Assembly: GCA_036250225.1 (NCBI GenBank)
Contig: JAPZLL010000012.1
Location: 682,001-746,000, forward strand
DNA: 64,000 bases
Origin: Cercophora sp. LCS_1
Taxonomy: Eukaryota > Ascomycota > Sordariomycetes > Sordariales > Lasiosphaeriaceae
Direction: 5' to 3'
Position numbers and translations under genes: made by a program. The notes beneath the pieces were generated by a model. It had not been told where the DNA came from and made no database searches. It saw only the letters and a program-made list of their open reading frames with translations. This document shows positions 10,271 to 20,657 of the stretch, in pieces (the first letter of the stretch is position 1; each line of letters opens with the position of its first letter).

Positions 10271-13200
10271 ATGGCTGAGGTTGCTGGCTTGATGTTGGGG
10301 GTGCTTGGGGTGGCCGGCCTGTTCAAATCTTGCATCGAGAATTTTGACATTGTTGTCAATGGCCGCAACTTTGGCAAGGAATTTGATCTGCTTTGCACCG
10401 AGGTAAGGCACTTCACAGTTCGGGACCCAGGAAGCTGCATGCTGAGGTCAAGTTCTGTTGTTCTACAGCTCGCGCTTTATCGTGTAAAGCTCGTTCTCTG
10501 GGGCCAAACTCTAGGCCTCGTTCCTGGTGCTGATGGCCCATCGGTGCCGTACAACAAAGCCCTCGAGAGGCCTGATATCCGCCCAACAGTGGAGAGAACG
10601 CTTACCCACCTCTGCTCGCTTCTCAGCGAGGCGGATATCGTTGTAGAGCGATACGAGCTCAAGGAAGATCGTCAAACGCCGCAGCCGCCGAACCAAGGCC
10701 TAGTCCTCTTCCGAGACAAGTTTGAGGCGTTCAAACTCGCCATCAAGAGGAATCAGAAGCAAAAGTCAGTATGGAAGATCACACGATGGGCTGTCCACGA
10801 CTTGGCCAAATTCAGAGCTCTGATCGACTCGGTCAAGACCCTTGTTGATGGGCTAGAAAAAGTCTCTGACGCCCTTGGAGTCTTAGAGCGCCAACAAGCC
10901 CTACTTGTCGAAGAGGTCGAGGCTATATCGGACGTGCAAAGCTTGCGCCTGCTTCAGGACGCAGCATCCTCTCGAAACTCACAGTCGCTGCGCCTTGTGT
11001 CCGACACAGCCAGCGTCCGCTTGGGTGTGGTGACGTCAACCCGGGGCTCCCAACCAGTGAGCTCGATTGGAAGCGGGCCCAACCAATCGTATTACACAGC
11101 TCCTTCGAGGAGAGCCTCTGAGTCCGCGATGTCTACATCTGCAATACCACGACATCCGCCCCAACAGCAACAGGGGAATTTCGGCAACGCGGGAGAATCA
11201 CGGTCGGTCAGTCCCCCGAACGATATTCCACAACACCGCCGTATCATGGCAGACCTCTTGCAGCGAAGAGGAGAAGTCATTTCACGCCATGATTTTAGCT
11301 CAGGGTCACAGAACTATGGGAACTCGCTCAAACGGATCAAGCAGGAAGACGAGCTTCTCTGGTCACGAACCTCGCCAATCTTGATGGTAAAGGCCCACAA
11401 CAATCTGTCAACAGCTCGAAGGGTCTTTCTAGAGCTAAGGAGTATCCGCGAAGCCGCGGTGCCTTTCATCAGTGCCTCCCCGATCGGGGATAACCTCGAC
11501 AGGATTTTGGCGAGCATTGAAGGCCCACCTGACACGCCTTACCAAGGAGGCATCTTCTGGATCAACGTCAAGATCCCGGCACCCAAGTCCCCACCTTTGC
11601 TCCGGTTCTTGACCAAGATCTACCATCCCAACATTGACCACTCGGGGAGGATCTGCGCGGACTATGCATCATGGGTGAGCACCCTACCTACCCCGCCCTG
11701 CTACAACCTTGCCCACAGGTTTCTGGGATTAACCGACTGATATCTTTGCAGTGGAGTGATCCCGCCATTGGGAAGTATCTAGGCATGTCGTCCATAAGAA
11801 CACATGGTTCTCGAAGAACGCCCCTAACTTTACTCTCGGCACCTTGCTCACAGCTTTGTGTAATCTTCTTGCAACTCCAAATGTTGAAGATCCTTTGGTC
11901 CCGGAGATAGCAGAGGTTTACGTTACTGATTATCAACGATTCAATGAGGCGGCGAAATCTTGGACCAAGTTGTACGCCCACAACCCAAGACCGTCAGATG
12001 AGAGTATTGTGTTTGACGACAAGGCTTCTCAACTGCCAGATCTTTCAGTCGAATTGAACTCAGGTTTACGTGACGTCACTTACGCCGTATCCGCCTGGAA
12101 CATGTCGGTCACGGAAGACATCTCTGGAGACATAGTGCCTCCTTATCTGAGAGTACAGTCAGCTTCGCACCGCACGCTTCAAATACACGTCCCGTTCCCG
12201 GATTTGTGGATTTCGTCCCCAGGGTTGCGAATCTTGAAAGAAACTGGCTTTACGCTCACAATCATCTGCAATAAAAGCCAGCTGGCTTTAAGCTGCCCAC
12301 CACTGAACCTCCCACGGGGACCGGGGGAAATAGGGGAGCTGGCCTGGGTTCTATTGTGTGTTGAGCCGTCCGTCTTGACTCGCTTTGGCGCTTTGGATAC
12401 ACTGACAGTTGGTTAAATTTAGTGACGTATTTGGCTCAATTGTTCATTTAGAAATGAACTTGTTCGAGTATGGCTCCTCGACGTACCGCGGTTACGGGGC
12501 GGGCAAATTCCCACTTCCTAGGTGGGAGTATACAGTGCGACCTCTCCGGTTCTCTTTCCCTTGTCTCGAGTTTCACCCCAAAGAAATAGGTGTCTCGGAT
12601 CTCCCCCTCGGCGAAGGTGTTTTATTCCTGCTGAAGGTTCTTGAAGAGTCAGCGACGGAGCGCGCGCCGACGCTCGAGGACTTTTCCTTACAGCGTGTCC
12701 GAGACGGCCGCATCGGGTCCATCTACAGGGCCGAGAAAAAGAACAGCGGCCGGTTTTACGCAGTTCAAGCAGTGAAGAAGAACTTATTCCATGGACGTGA
12801 GGGAGCCCATGGCAGTAGCCGACCGAGGATTCGTCTACGCAAAGCAGCGGTCGACTCGCAGTTTGTCGCAAATATCAAGTTCGTATTCGAGACAGCGGAT
12901 GAGCTTTATCTAGCTGTCGACTACCTAAATCGTGGGACGCCACTATCCAACATGGGTTTCTTCCGTATGGAGAAGAGACGATGCGAGTTATTTACATTGT
13001 TTTTCGCGGCCGAAATGGTTCTAGCCTTGGAGTCACTTGATTTACATGGTATTTGCTGGGACTTAAAACCACAGGGTATCATGATGGACTACCAACAACA
13101 TCTTGTTCTTTCCGACTTTGGGATCGAAAGAGCGCCGGCTGACTGTTCGACCGAGTACACGGCTCCTGAAACTTTGAGCTTGGGAATACGTACGAGTGAA

Positions 13201-13278
13201 AGCTATCTTTGGTCTCTTGGTTGTTTTATCTGTCATCTTGCGGATGGTCGTCCACTGTTTGGACAGGGCACCTGGTGA
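10271..13278 (+). CDS. HeLo domain - E2 ubiquitin-conjugating domain - degenerate AGC-like kinase fusion
   Basis: Three domains lie in one transcript. Residues 1-~200 are a HeLo domain (start MAEVAGLMLGVLGVAGLFKS, then FDLLCTE|LALYRVKLVLWGQ across intron 10403-10468), a type known from fungal cell-death proteins. A Ser/Gln-rich linker follows. Residues ~358-510 are an E2 domain with the HPN motif (IYHPNID) and the active-site Cys in GRICADY (codon 11654-11656, residue 440), then TLGTLLTALCNLL and DPLVPEIAEVY. Residues ~738-936 resemble an AGC kinase, but the VAIK lysine is Gln (YAVQAVKK), HRD is CWD, the catalytic-loop Asn is Gly, and DFG is kept. An intact 936-codon frame needs introns 11719-11782 (weak donor GTTTCT) and 12356-12422 (GTGTGT...TTTAG). 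If the canonical-looking intron 11675-11751 is used, the E2 is frameshifted. The frame stops early inside the kinase C-lobe. It may be a pseudokinase gene or a decaying one. Confidence 0.7.
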
Positions 13279-13468
13279 CGACAGTGTAATATCATTTGAC
13301 TCAAGCTCGAAGAGCTCTGGGCTGGTCAAGAGTCTTGTTGTTCACGTGCCTTTGGAACGGCTTGGGGCTGGGCCTACGGGCAACCTAGTATTGTGGGACA
13401 GGGTCAAGAATCACGGTTTTTTTGGGCACATTACGCGATGCTTGCAAGGGATGGGTTGGGGATTTTAG
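13279..13468 (+). pseudogene. out-of-frame remnant of the kinase C-lobe
   Basis: Just past the stop at 13276-13278, the +1 frame reads SVISFDSSSKSSG, LERLGAGPTGN and VKNHGFFGHI. These are the end of an AGC-kinase C-lobe (typical pattern: ...RLGAG...IK.HPFF..I). The piece therefore belongs to the same gene but sits in another frame. About 15 residues expected between GRPLFGQ and this segment are missing, so a small deletion with frame loss near 13262-13285 is the simplest reading. A sequencing error could cause the frame change but not the missing residues. Confidence 0.65.
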
Positions 13469-14260
13469 GACGGTATCGCTCGAGCAGGATCGGACATATA
13501 CTTGTTTTCTTCTTCTCTTCGTTTTTTTTTGTTTTTTTTTTCCCCCGCAAGCAAGATGTCAATACTCCGAAAATGTATGCTATGACCCAAAACAAAACCC
13601 CATTGATTGACAATACTTCAGTGCCCACTGTCTACCGTCTTCAACAGCCCAAAACCATTCCAAGATTCCATCGCCCAGCCCAAAGAAACGACATCCGCAA
13701 TCAAAATTACCGAACCTCGATCTCCATCCCCTACCCCATCACCTACCCCATCCAACCCCATCCCGTGCCAATCCCAACGCTCATCTCATTGGCCAGAAAA
13801 CGAGAACGCCACCGCCCTAGCGCGCCAGGATCTCGGGACGGCCCCCACCTCCCACTTTCCGAGTCTCCCCGCTCCGTCCCCGCCCCGCGATTTCGCAAGC
13901 AAGCGAGCAAGCGTATCTCCGCCCGCCGCGAACGGCATTCAATATTTCCCCTCCTTGCATTCCACCCAAAGTTCCGAGCCTGATCCCAAGGCATCTCGAT
14001 GCATCCTTGACGTCCACAGATAGGGGCCATCCAAGACATGCAGCACAATGACGAAAAAAAGATCAATCCAGACACATATCATATCATATCCCAGCAATCA
14101 TGTCGCTCGATCAAGCAATCACCGACAGAGTGACGGGAGACAGATAGGGGAATGGGATGGGCATGTGTGCAGAAATCGGATTTTGGGTGGTCAGGTTTGG
14201 CGATGGGGGATTATGCGCCAAGAACGTCTGGAACGGTCCGCGGGGGACTTGGCTTTTCCA

Positions 14261-14280
14261 TCTCTCTCTCTCTCTCTCTC
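14261..14280. repeat. (TC)10 microsatellite
   Basis: This is a perfect dinucleotide run of ten TC units, followed by CCGTCTG. Confidence 0.95.
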
Positions 14281-14294
14281 CCGTCTGCTGCCCC

Positions 14295-14328
14295 CTTGTC
14301 CTGGGGGTGCCTTGTCCTGGGGGTGCCT
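14295..14328. repeat. 16-bp direct tandem duplication
   Basis: The unit TTGTCCTGGGGGTGCC occurs twice back to back, followed by a partial TTGG. Confidence 0.9.
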
Positions 14329-15174
14329 TGGCTTCCCGGCAGCAGCAAGGCGCTACTTCCTAGCGAGGATGGGGAGCAACGGAGCGAGCTCGTTTTTTCT
14401 TTTCTTTTTTTTTTTCCCCGGCGGTAAGGAGTAGGGATGCACGTGGGCTTTTACGCTACTAGTGCCATTTTTACAGCGTCTGCATGGGTTGATGCTGCAT
14501 TGCGCAATACTCTACGTGCGCATCGGATGCGAGAGGGCCTGTCACCAACGCCAAGCTGGTCGGTTGGGTTGGTGCGCTGGCGGTGCTGCGGGGGAGGGCG
14601 GTCCCAGAGGGCTGAGACCCGGCTGGGCGGTTCTAGAACGGGGTGCCACATGCAGGGCACGCAAGCGCCATGCACACTACCACGCCCATGCCCATGCCCA
14701 TGCGGGCGTCGGGCGATTCGGGGCGAGAATCGGCCGGTCGAGATCCGTGGATGCAGGTTGCTTTGATTTGAAGTGCGAAGGTACATGTTTACTGTGGTGG
14801 TCAGGTAGGCGGCCCGGGGTGGATGCGATTTTGGGATTTTGCCTGTCTGTCCCCTGGTTGCATTGCCGTGGCGGTGAAGGTTGCTGGGACGGGTCTGTTT
14901 TGGCAGGATGGCAGGTACTGCTGGATGGGGGTTGCTTCCGAGAAATTGAAGGCGTCGATCTGGTTCATCAATGGTTGCAGAGCTCTTGTTGAATAAGATT
15001 ATTATATTTGGTCAAGAAATCCGAGGCATCATTTGCGCTGCGGACGAGGATTCTATAGTTGCCCTTTACAGGGAAAAAAAAAAAAAGGGAATCCTCTACC
15101 AAAAGAGGGATCATTTTCCCAAGAAAAATGTCATAACATCGTGAACTCTTTTGAAAACCCAAAGAGCCAAAGAA

Positions 15175-16098
15175 TTAATAATCCTCACAACTCAAGCGCT
15201 CCGCAATTTCCAACGCCCTCTCCAACTGCCGTTGCTCCTCCAGAATACTCTCCCGCAACAACCCAACGTTCATCTGCAACCGCTTCGTCTCTCGCTCCAG
15301 CGCGCCGCCCTCGTGCTCAAGCAGTTTCATCCGTCGCTCCGACATTTCCTTGGCCTGCGACTCGCACACCTTCCATGCTTCGCGCCGGATCTGCTCCGAT
15401 GACAAGTGACGTGCGTTTTCAGGCAACGGGAGACCGAAGCGGGAGAGGAGGTAGTCGTCTAGTGCTTCTTTGGTTGTGGGCATGGGTGTGGGTGTGCTTT
15501 TCGGACCGGGTTGGGGTTGCTGTGGGGGAGCCTTTCGTTTGGCTGATGATGATTCTGATTTGGTCTTGAGAGAGGAAGAGTCTCGCTTTTTGGGTGCGGA
15601 TTTGTTGGATGTTTTGGATTTCGAGGACGGAGGTTTGGTTTGCATCATGTCGGATGCCGAGACTTGGTATTCTATCGGTGTGACGGGCGCTGTCGAAGGG
15701 AGGCGGGAGGATGAGTTGGAGCCGTAGGCTGTGAGGGTTGTTGTGTTGTCGGCAGAGGTGCTTCGGGCTAGAGAAGGACGGGTCCAGTCTGAGGAGGAGA
15801 GGGTGGTTGGGTTGGAGATGGGATACGAGGGGAAGAAGCTCCCGTCGTTGGGGTAGAATGCTGTCGGCGCTGCTTGGCTTGTGGTTGGGTAGGCCGTGTA
15901 TGGGTTGACGGAGGGCGCCCATGTTGTTGTCGTTGTTGTCGTCGTCGTTGCGGGTGCTGAGTTGTACTCCCCAGGCCAGCTCGCGTCTGTGCTGCTCAAG
16001 AGGCTGTCATATTCCCAGGTCGAATGGGCTGTGTAGCCGGAGGGATACTGGTAGCTGTCCGCTGAGGAGGGCGTCATGTTGCCTGTGTAAGAACTCAT
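15175..16098 (-). CDS. hypothetical Ser/Thr-rich protein with C-terminal coiled coil
   Basis: I do not recognise this gene. The uninterrupted 307-codon frame has three zones. Residues 1-~150 are low complexity (Ser, Thr, Tyr, Pro; a run of nine Thr near 52-60). Residues ~150-200 are very basic and Ser/Lys-rich (KSKTSNKSAPKKR, SAKRKAPP), a likely nuclear-localisation region. Residues ~215-307 are a charged heptad-like helix (RREAWKVCESQAKEMSERR, LEREIKRL-type spacing) ending EIAERLSCEDY. The layout resembles bZIP-like regulators, but I cannot see the N-x7-R basic motif, so I do not call it one. No signal peptide or membrane segment is seen. Start ATG 16098 is the first in frame; an upstream untranslated exon is possible. 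Confidence 0.6.
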   Translation of the reverse strand: MSSYTGNMTPSSADSYQYPSGYTAHSTWEYDSLLSSTDASWPGEYNSAPATTTTTTTTTWAPSVNPYTAYPTTSQAAPTAFYPNDGSFFPSYPISNPTTLSSSDWTRPSLARSTSADNTTTLTAYGSNSSSRLPSTAPVTPIEYQVSASDMMQTKPPSSKSKTSNKSAPKKRDSSSLKTKSESSSAKRKAPPQQPQPGPKSTPTPMPTTKEALDDYLLSRFGLPLPENARHLSSEQIRREAWKVCESQAKEMSERRMKLLEHEGGALERETKRLQMNVGLLRESILEEQRQLERALEIAERLSCEDY

Positions 16099-17753
16099 GG
16101 CTGCTTGATAGAAGGGAATCTACGCGCCATTATGTCAGAAAACAATTTGTTGATATCGGCAATGACGCAGCTCACATGTCCGGCACTGACTTGCATACTC
16201 TCGAAATCGGGTTTGAAAGAAGCTGGGCTGATGTGCGTCACAAGACAGCACCAAACACTTTGACCACCCAGAGAAGAAAGTGAGTGACTTGGCTGGTGTT
16301 GACAACAAGTGACGGCAGACCCGTATCGTCAATTAAGCTCAAGGTTGCTGGTGTTGACGACGGGAGTGACGTCGTAGCCAGGGGTTTCGTCAAAGAGGGA
16401 TGGGATTTGCGCAAATGACGTGGGGCTCCAATCGCGATTCTATTCAGAGAGACGACGGGGGATTGACATTGACGTCGCATTCGACCTCTCTTGTCTGGAG
16501 AAAAAGCGGATGCAATCTTGATTAAATACTAGCACAGCAAAAGCGCTTATCATTTTCTACAAGTCCAAAGTTCGTGCAGGTGCGGCACTTGCACACACAC
16601 ACGTCCCTTCACGCACGTTGTTGGCGATGCGAGGTACCGAAAGTCTGAAAAGCACCATTTCCGCTGCGAACCTAGCGTGCACAGCACAGGAATCGTCTCC
16701 GACTCCTGTATCGTCCCCTGTGATTGGCGCTTGGCAGGCGGCCGGCCATGCCGTCGGGCGTGGGGCGCCACACGGCCCACCTCCGCGGGAAGTCGCTGCA
16801 GGAGAGGGGCAAATTTTCAGCTCCAGGTCATGGGTGTGCGCAGCAGCTCCGTCTTCCCCCGTTTGTTCGGGATTCAATCCGTCAACCCAGCGGCTTGCGC
16901 AATTGGTCAAACGCCACGCGACAGCGCATTCTGTGGCGCCAGAATGGGACATGCAGGCACTTTTCTTTTCAGCCGATGCAGCTTCCGGATTGACAGGTCC
17001 CGAGACACTGGCACTGACAGGGAGGGGCTGGCTGCCACGCGCGTGCCGCCCATCTATGTAATCCGTATGGGATACCCAGGCGGTGACTGGCATTCGGAGA
17101 AATTCCCCAACTCCGCACACTTCCTCCCCCACTTTCCACTCGCCTAGTCCGACTGTGATCACTAATCTCTCAGCTGAGGCGTGCATGCTGTGTAGCACCA
17201 GTCACTTTGAGGCTTGAATATCAGGCCATTGCCAGCATGAGTCCAGAAGAGGGTTAGGGTTGTTGTAAGTGGGATGTCGGTGAGAAGGCTGCGGTACCGG
17301 TACATTGGGTGCTGGGGAGCCTTGGGAGGATTTAAGGTTCCTTGGTACGTTTTGGGAATAAGAAAAGGAAGGCTCTAGTCGAGTGGAGGTCATCGGACGG
17401 GTGGAGGGGAACCGGGGACGTGGACTAACCCCCGCGACTGACTCGCATCCGCCATCTGAGGGGTCGACCGTTAAAGGTTCCACTGGAGAAGAAGAAAGCC
17501 CAGCCGCCAAATCCCTGACCTCAACTCCAACGATTGGTGATGAGCGGCCCGATCGCGAGTCCAATCACGTCTCCAGTTTCCAGCATCTCGATCACACAGT
17601 GCCTGTAGCAGCAGCACTTTTTTTCTCCAAAAAGAGAATCAAAAAGCTCAAATTCCTGGAGACAGGGTGGTAGATATATATGTACGATAAAAAAAATCAT
17701 GTGCAATGAATCATCCAATCCACTCCCACTCCCACTCTCACCGATCCCCCACT
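16099..17753. other. gene-free stretch
   Basis: I see no gene. Overlapping frames (for example 213 codons on the minus strand at 16557-17198) have no domains and mixed third-position use. The last ~70 bases hold pyrimidine-rich CCCACTC repeats just past the stop of the endoglucanase. Confidence 0.45.
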
Positions 17754-19047
17754 TTACGGGATATAATTCCTCAGCAACGAGTTATAATACGAATAACCCG
17801 TGCCAACAGGGCTGGTATTAGGCTCTGCAAAACACCCACCATATTAGCATCAAACACTTCACACGCTGTTTTGCTGACAGAAAGGAAACAAAACAAAACT
17901 TACCAAACGAAAATATGTAATCCCCCCACCACGGACCACCCGCCCACCAAAGCGCGCCCGTCCACACATCGCTATTCGCCTGCAAGTGGTCCAACATTCC
18001 CTTGACAGCACTCTGGCACTGGGTATTCGCACCACCAGCAAACTCACCCAAAAATCCCAGCTTGTTGTTGGCCCTCAACCACGCCGTAGCACCCACGACC
18101 CTCTGCACACCAATCTGCGCCGAAACGCAGTTGGGACTCGTCCCGGAGCTATCACTATCTAAATACTGATGCATCTGGTAGATGATCTTGTTCTGCGGAT
18201 CCGTCAACGCCACCAAGTTGGTGTTGGTCGTGTTCCAGCTCCACGCGCCCGACCACTGGTTGCCCTCGACCATGATGTACTGGCTCGTGGCACCAGCCGC
18301 GCGAATGCCATTGATGGCAGCCTGGTTGAGCTGCAGAACGAGATCCTGGCTCATGGTATTGTACTCGTTATTGGTGTCAAAGATGACGCGCGCGTTGGAC
18401 GCGAACTGGCGGGCAAAGTTGGTGAAGAAGGTGCCAAAGGCGGCCGTGTCGGTGATGACGTTGCCGTAGTAGCGGCCAAAGTTGTGCGGGTCCGGCATGG
18501 CGTAGGCACCCGCGTTGGTGATGAAGTTGATGGTGTCGGTCAGGTTCTTGAGGTAGGCGGCGTCAAAGGATGAAGTGAGCGTGTTGGGCACCAGGCGCTC
18601 CAAGGCGAAGCACACGCGGAAGGTGTTGTAGCCTTGGTTGATGAGGGTCTGGATCGTCTGTGTCGAGGGGAAGATGAACTCGGTGCCCCAGCGGCCCGGG
18701 TAGATGTCCTTGCCGAATTCGGCGCCGGACTGGTTGACGCCGAACCACTTGAACTTGCCGGGCGTGGTGACGGCTGTTGTGGTTGTCGCCGGGGCCGTGG
18801 TCGTGGTGCTGCTGGTGGTGGCACGGGAGGTGGTGGTGGTGGCGGCAGCAGCGGTTGTGGATGTGCTCAGGGTGGTGCCTGCTGCGCCGGGAAGGCATTG
18901 GGAGTACCAGTCATTGACGTAGGTGCAGCGGTAGCCGGAGATGCACGAAGTTGCGCCGGACCAGTTGAGACCACCACACTGGCCCCATGCGCCGCTCTGA
19001 GCGAGGGCGCCGGTGGCAAAGACGCCGGCAAGGACGGAGGACCGCAT
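17754..19047 (-). CDS. secreted GH5 endo-beta-1,4-glucanase with N-terminal CBM1
   Basis: This enzyme cleaves internal beta-1,4 bonds of cellulose outside the cell. Two exons (19047-17904 and 17824-17754; intron 17825-17903, GTAAGT...TTGCAG) give 404 residues. Start ATG 19047 is chosen because MRSSVLAGVFATGALAQ is a signal peptide; the frame extends 25 codons upstream with no such feature. Residues ~19-52 are a CBM1 cellulose-binding module (WGQCGG, SGYRCTYVNDWYSQC). A Thr/Ser-rich linker covers ~55-90. The GH5 domain follows, with DPHNFGRYYG, the acid/base Glu in FDTNNEYNTM, the MHQYLDSD segment and the nucleophile Glu in LGEFAGG. It most resembles the EglB-like GH5_5 enzymes. The final exon restores EPNTSPVGTGYSYY, which reading through the intron destroys. 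Confidence 0.95.
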
Positions 19048-19123
19048 GGTTGCTTGTCGAGATGGGGGGATCTCTTGGGTCGTGAGCGAGCAGCCATCGT
19101 CACGTTGGTGGGCTTCTTCCACC

Positions 19124-19132
19124 CCTTATATC
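19124..19132 (-). promoter_or_regulatory. TATA-like box of the GH5 gene
   Basis: Read on the minus strand this is GATATAAGG, about 78 bases upstream of ATG 19047. Spacing suits a strongly expressed inducible fungal gene. Confidence 0.45.
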
Positions 19133-19710
19133 CTCGTGATGATCTCCGTGGTGGCATGGGTGCGTCTAGCCGAAGATGCGGCTCAAGGTCCGTCAACCCC
19201 ACAACTGATCGAATTCCAACGGTCTCCCCGGTATTCGGTCAGGGGGATCTTCGTCGTTTCCGGGCGAGCCCGCCGTGAAGAGTGGGGAAGGGTAGCATTG
19301 TTGGGTCTGTGGTCTTGCAATGACGCTTGATCAAGGAGATGGGTTCGCCGAGCATCCAATCTTGGCATCTGGAGGGCGGTAGGGACGAGACCGGATCCCT
19401 CAATTGGACTAATCGCATGTCAGGATGCTGGACGACAACAAATCATATGATGGAGGGGATCTTCGCAGCAATGCTACCTTGACAAGGTGCAGTGGGCGAG
19501 GCGCGCAAGCGAAGGCTTGCCTGGAATGGCGTAGGCTTGGTGGAGGACGGATGGTCAATCTCCGTGACGTCTTGGGACCCAACGCCGAGGGGACGAAATC
19601 CCAGCAATGAAGTCATCGGAGCGACAAAAGAAACTCTTTGATTGATATGCCTGGGTGGGCGGATGCATGTGTCCCGAGGATGAGCTGGGTGTTGGGGCAA
19701 AGTGGAATCA

Positions 19711-19775
19711 ACAGCAGGGTAGGCAGCAAAAACTGCAGGGTAAGCAACAAAAAAGCAGGGTAAGCAAGAAGGAGC
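19711..19775. repeat. three imperfect copies of a ~18-bp unit
   Basis: The phrase GCAGGGTAAGCAACAAAA recurs three times with small changes (GCAGGGTAGGCAGCAAAA, GCAGGGTAAGCAACAAAA, GCAGGGTAAGCAAGAAGG). It is a short minisatellite upstream of the endoglucanase. Confidence 0.8.
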
Positions 19776-19883
19776 CATTGGCGATGGAAGGTTGATCATC
19801 AAAACAAGACTCCGTATGGGATAATTCACTCAACCGTATGTGCACAAGACAAAATGTATTTAGGGTCTAGCATTTTCATAGAA

Positions 19884-19905
19884 TGTGTGTGTGTGTGTGT
19901 GTGTG
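19884..19905. repeat. (TG)11 microsatellite
   Basis: This is an uninterrupted TG run of eleven units. Confidence 0.95.
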
Positions 19906-20214
19906 GCAAAACCACCAACTACCCACTGTCGGAGCCTCTGTAACAAGCGCCCTGGAGAAAAGCCATCTGGGTGGCCTGGAGGCGAAGGGGCCTGCGCGGT
20001 CTGGCACGACGGATCCGGTGCGACGGATCCGGCCATGGAGCGATGGAACAAAGGTTGAAGCTCCAAAGGTTTCCGGAAGCGGAAGTCGTGATCTAGGATA
20101 AAAAGGCTGGTGGCCGCTCCTTTGGTCAAAGGAGGGCCACGTTCCAATTGAACTTTACACCCACCACTACCTTGGCCCTGTTCCGCTTGCTTGTTGACCC
20201 TTCCTCACACCGCC

Positions 20215-20567
20215 CTAACCCTGACGCCTTTGCGTTACAGCCTCATACATCTGCCGGTAATTGGGCTGGTAGCCCGATGCAGGCAATGGCGAATGATTTG
20301 CCTGGGCTGCGTGGTGCTGCTGGACATCATGCTGCTGGGTGGCTTGATGGTTCGCAACGTGCTGGGTTGCGGTGTGATGATGTTGCACGGCCGTAATCAA
20401 GGCTGGAAATCGTGTGCAAGGCGAAGAATTGAGGTGATGGAGAGTGGCCATCACCACCCCACTTCGGGCGACAGATGAGCCGGATCCTGGGGCCAATACT
20501 GGTTTGTCGGCTGGTATGGACCATGCTGAGGCCCATTGTGACCCCTCTTAGTAATCTTGGGGCCCAT
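20215..20567 (-). CDS. possible Gln/His-rich protein, two exons
   Basis: I do not recognise this gene and the call is weak. From ATG 20567 the frame reads a polar Gln/Pro-rich stretch (GPQHGPYQPTNQYWPQDP) to about 20460. An intron GTGGGG...TTCCAG of roughly 50 nt would then lead into a second Gln/His-rich stretch (QHHHTATQHVANHQATQQHD, YQPNYRQMYEAV) ending at 20215. Both parts have the same unusual composition and favour CAG/CAC codons, which chance frames next door do not. It could also be part of a longer gene whose upstream exons I cannot see. Confidence 0.25.
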
Positions 20568-20657
20568 GTGCCAGAGGAGGAGGGAGGGAGGGTGGGATGC
20601 ACGAGAGGCTGGCCCAGTGGCCATCACACCTTTGACGGCTCTGACCGATAAGGTCAT

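Larger units (their letters stand above)
13469..15174. other. gene-free, low-complexity stretch
   Basis: I see no supportable gene. The region contains T-runs near 13520-13545 and 14400-14415, a C-rich tract at 13680-13790, a TC microsatellite and a small tandem repeat (listed separately). An A-run lies near 15075-15087. Confidence 0.45.

Noticed and set aside
12403..12423. A second frameshift between the E2 and kinase parts
   Set aside because: A 67-nt GTGTGT...TTTAG intron (12356-12422) joins the two frames in phase, so no lesion is needed here.
16557..17198. 213-codon minus-strand frame, with overlapping plus-strand frames of ~150 codons
   Set aside because: Open frames on both strands at the same place point to low stop density, not coding. 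No domain or signal is visible.
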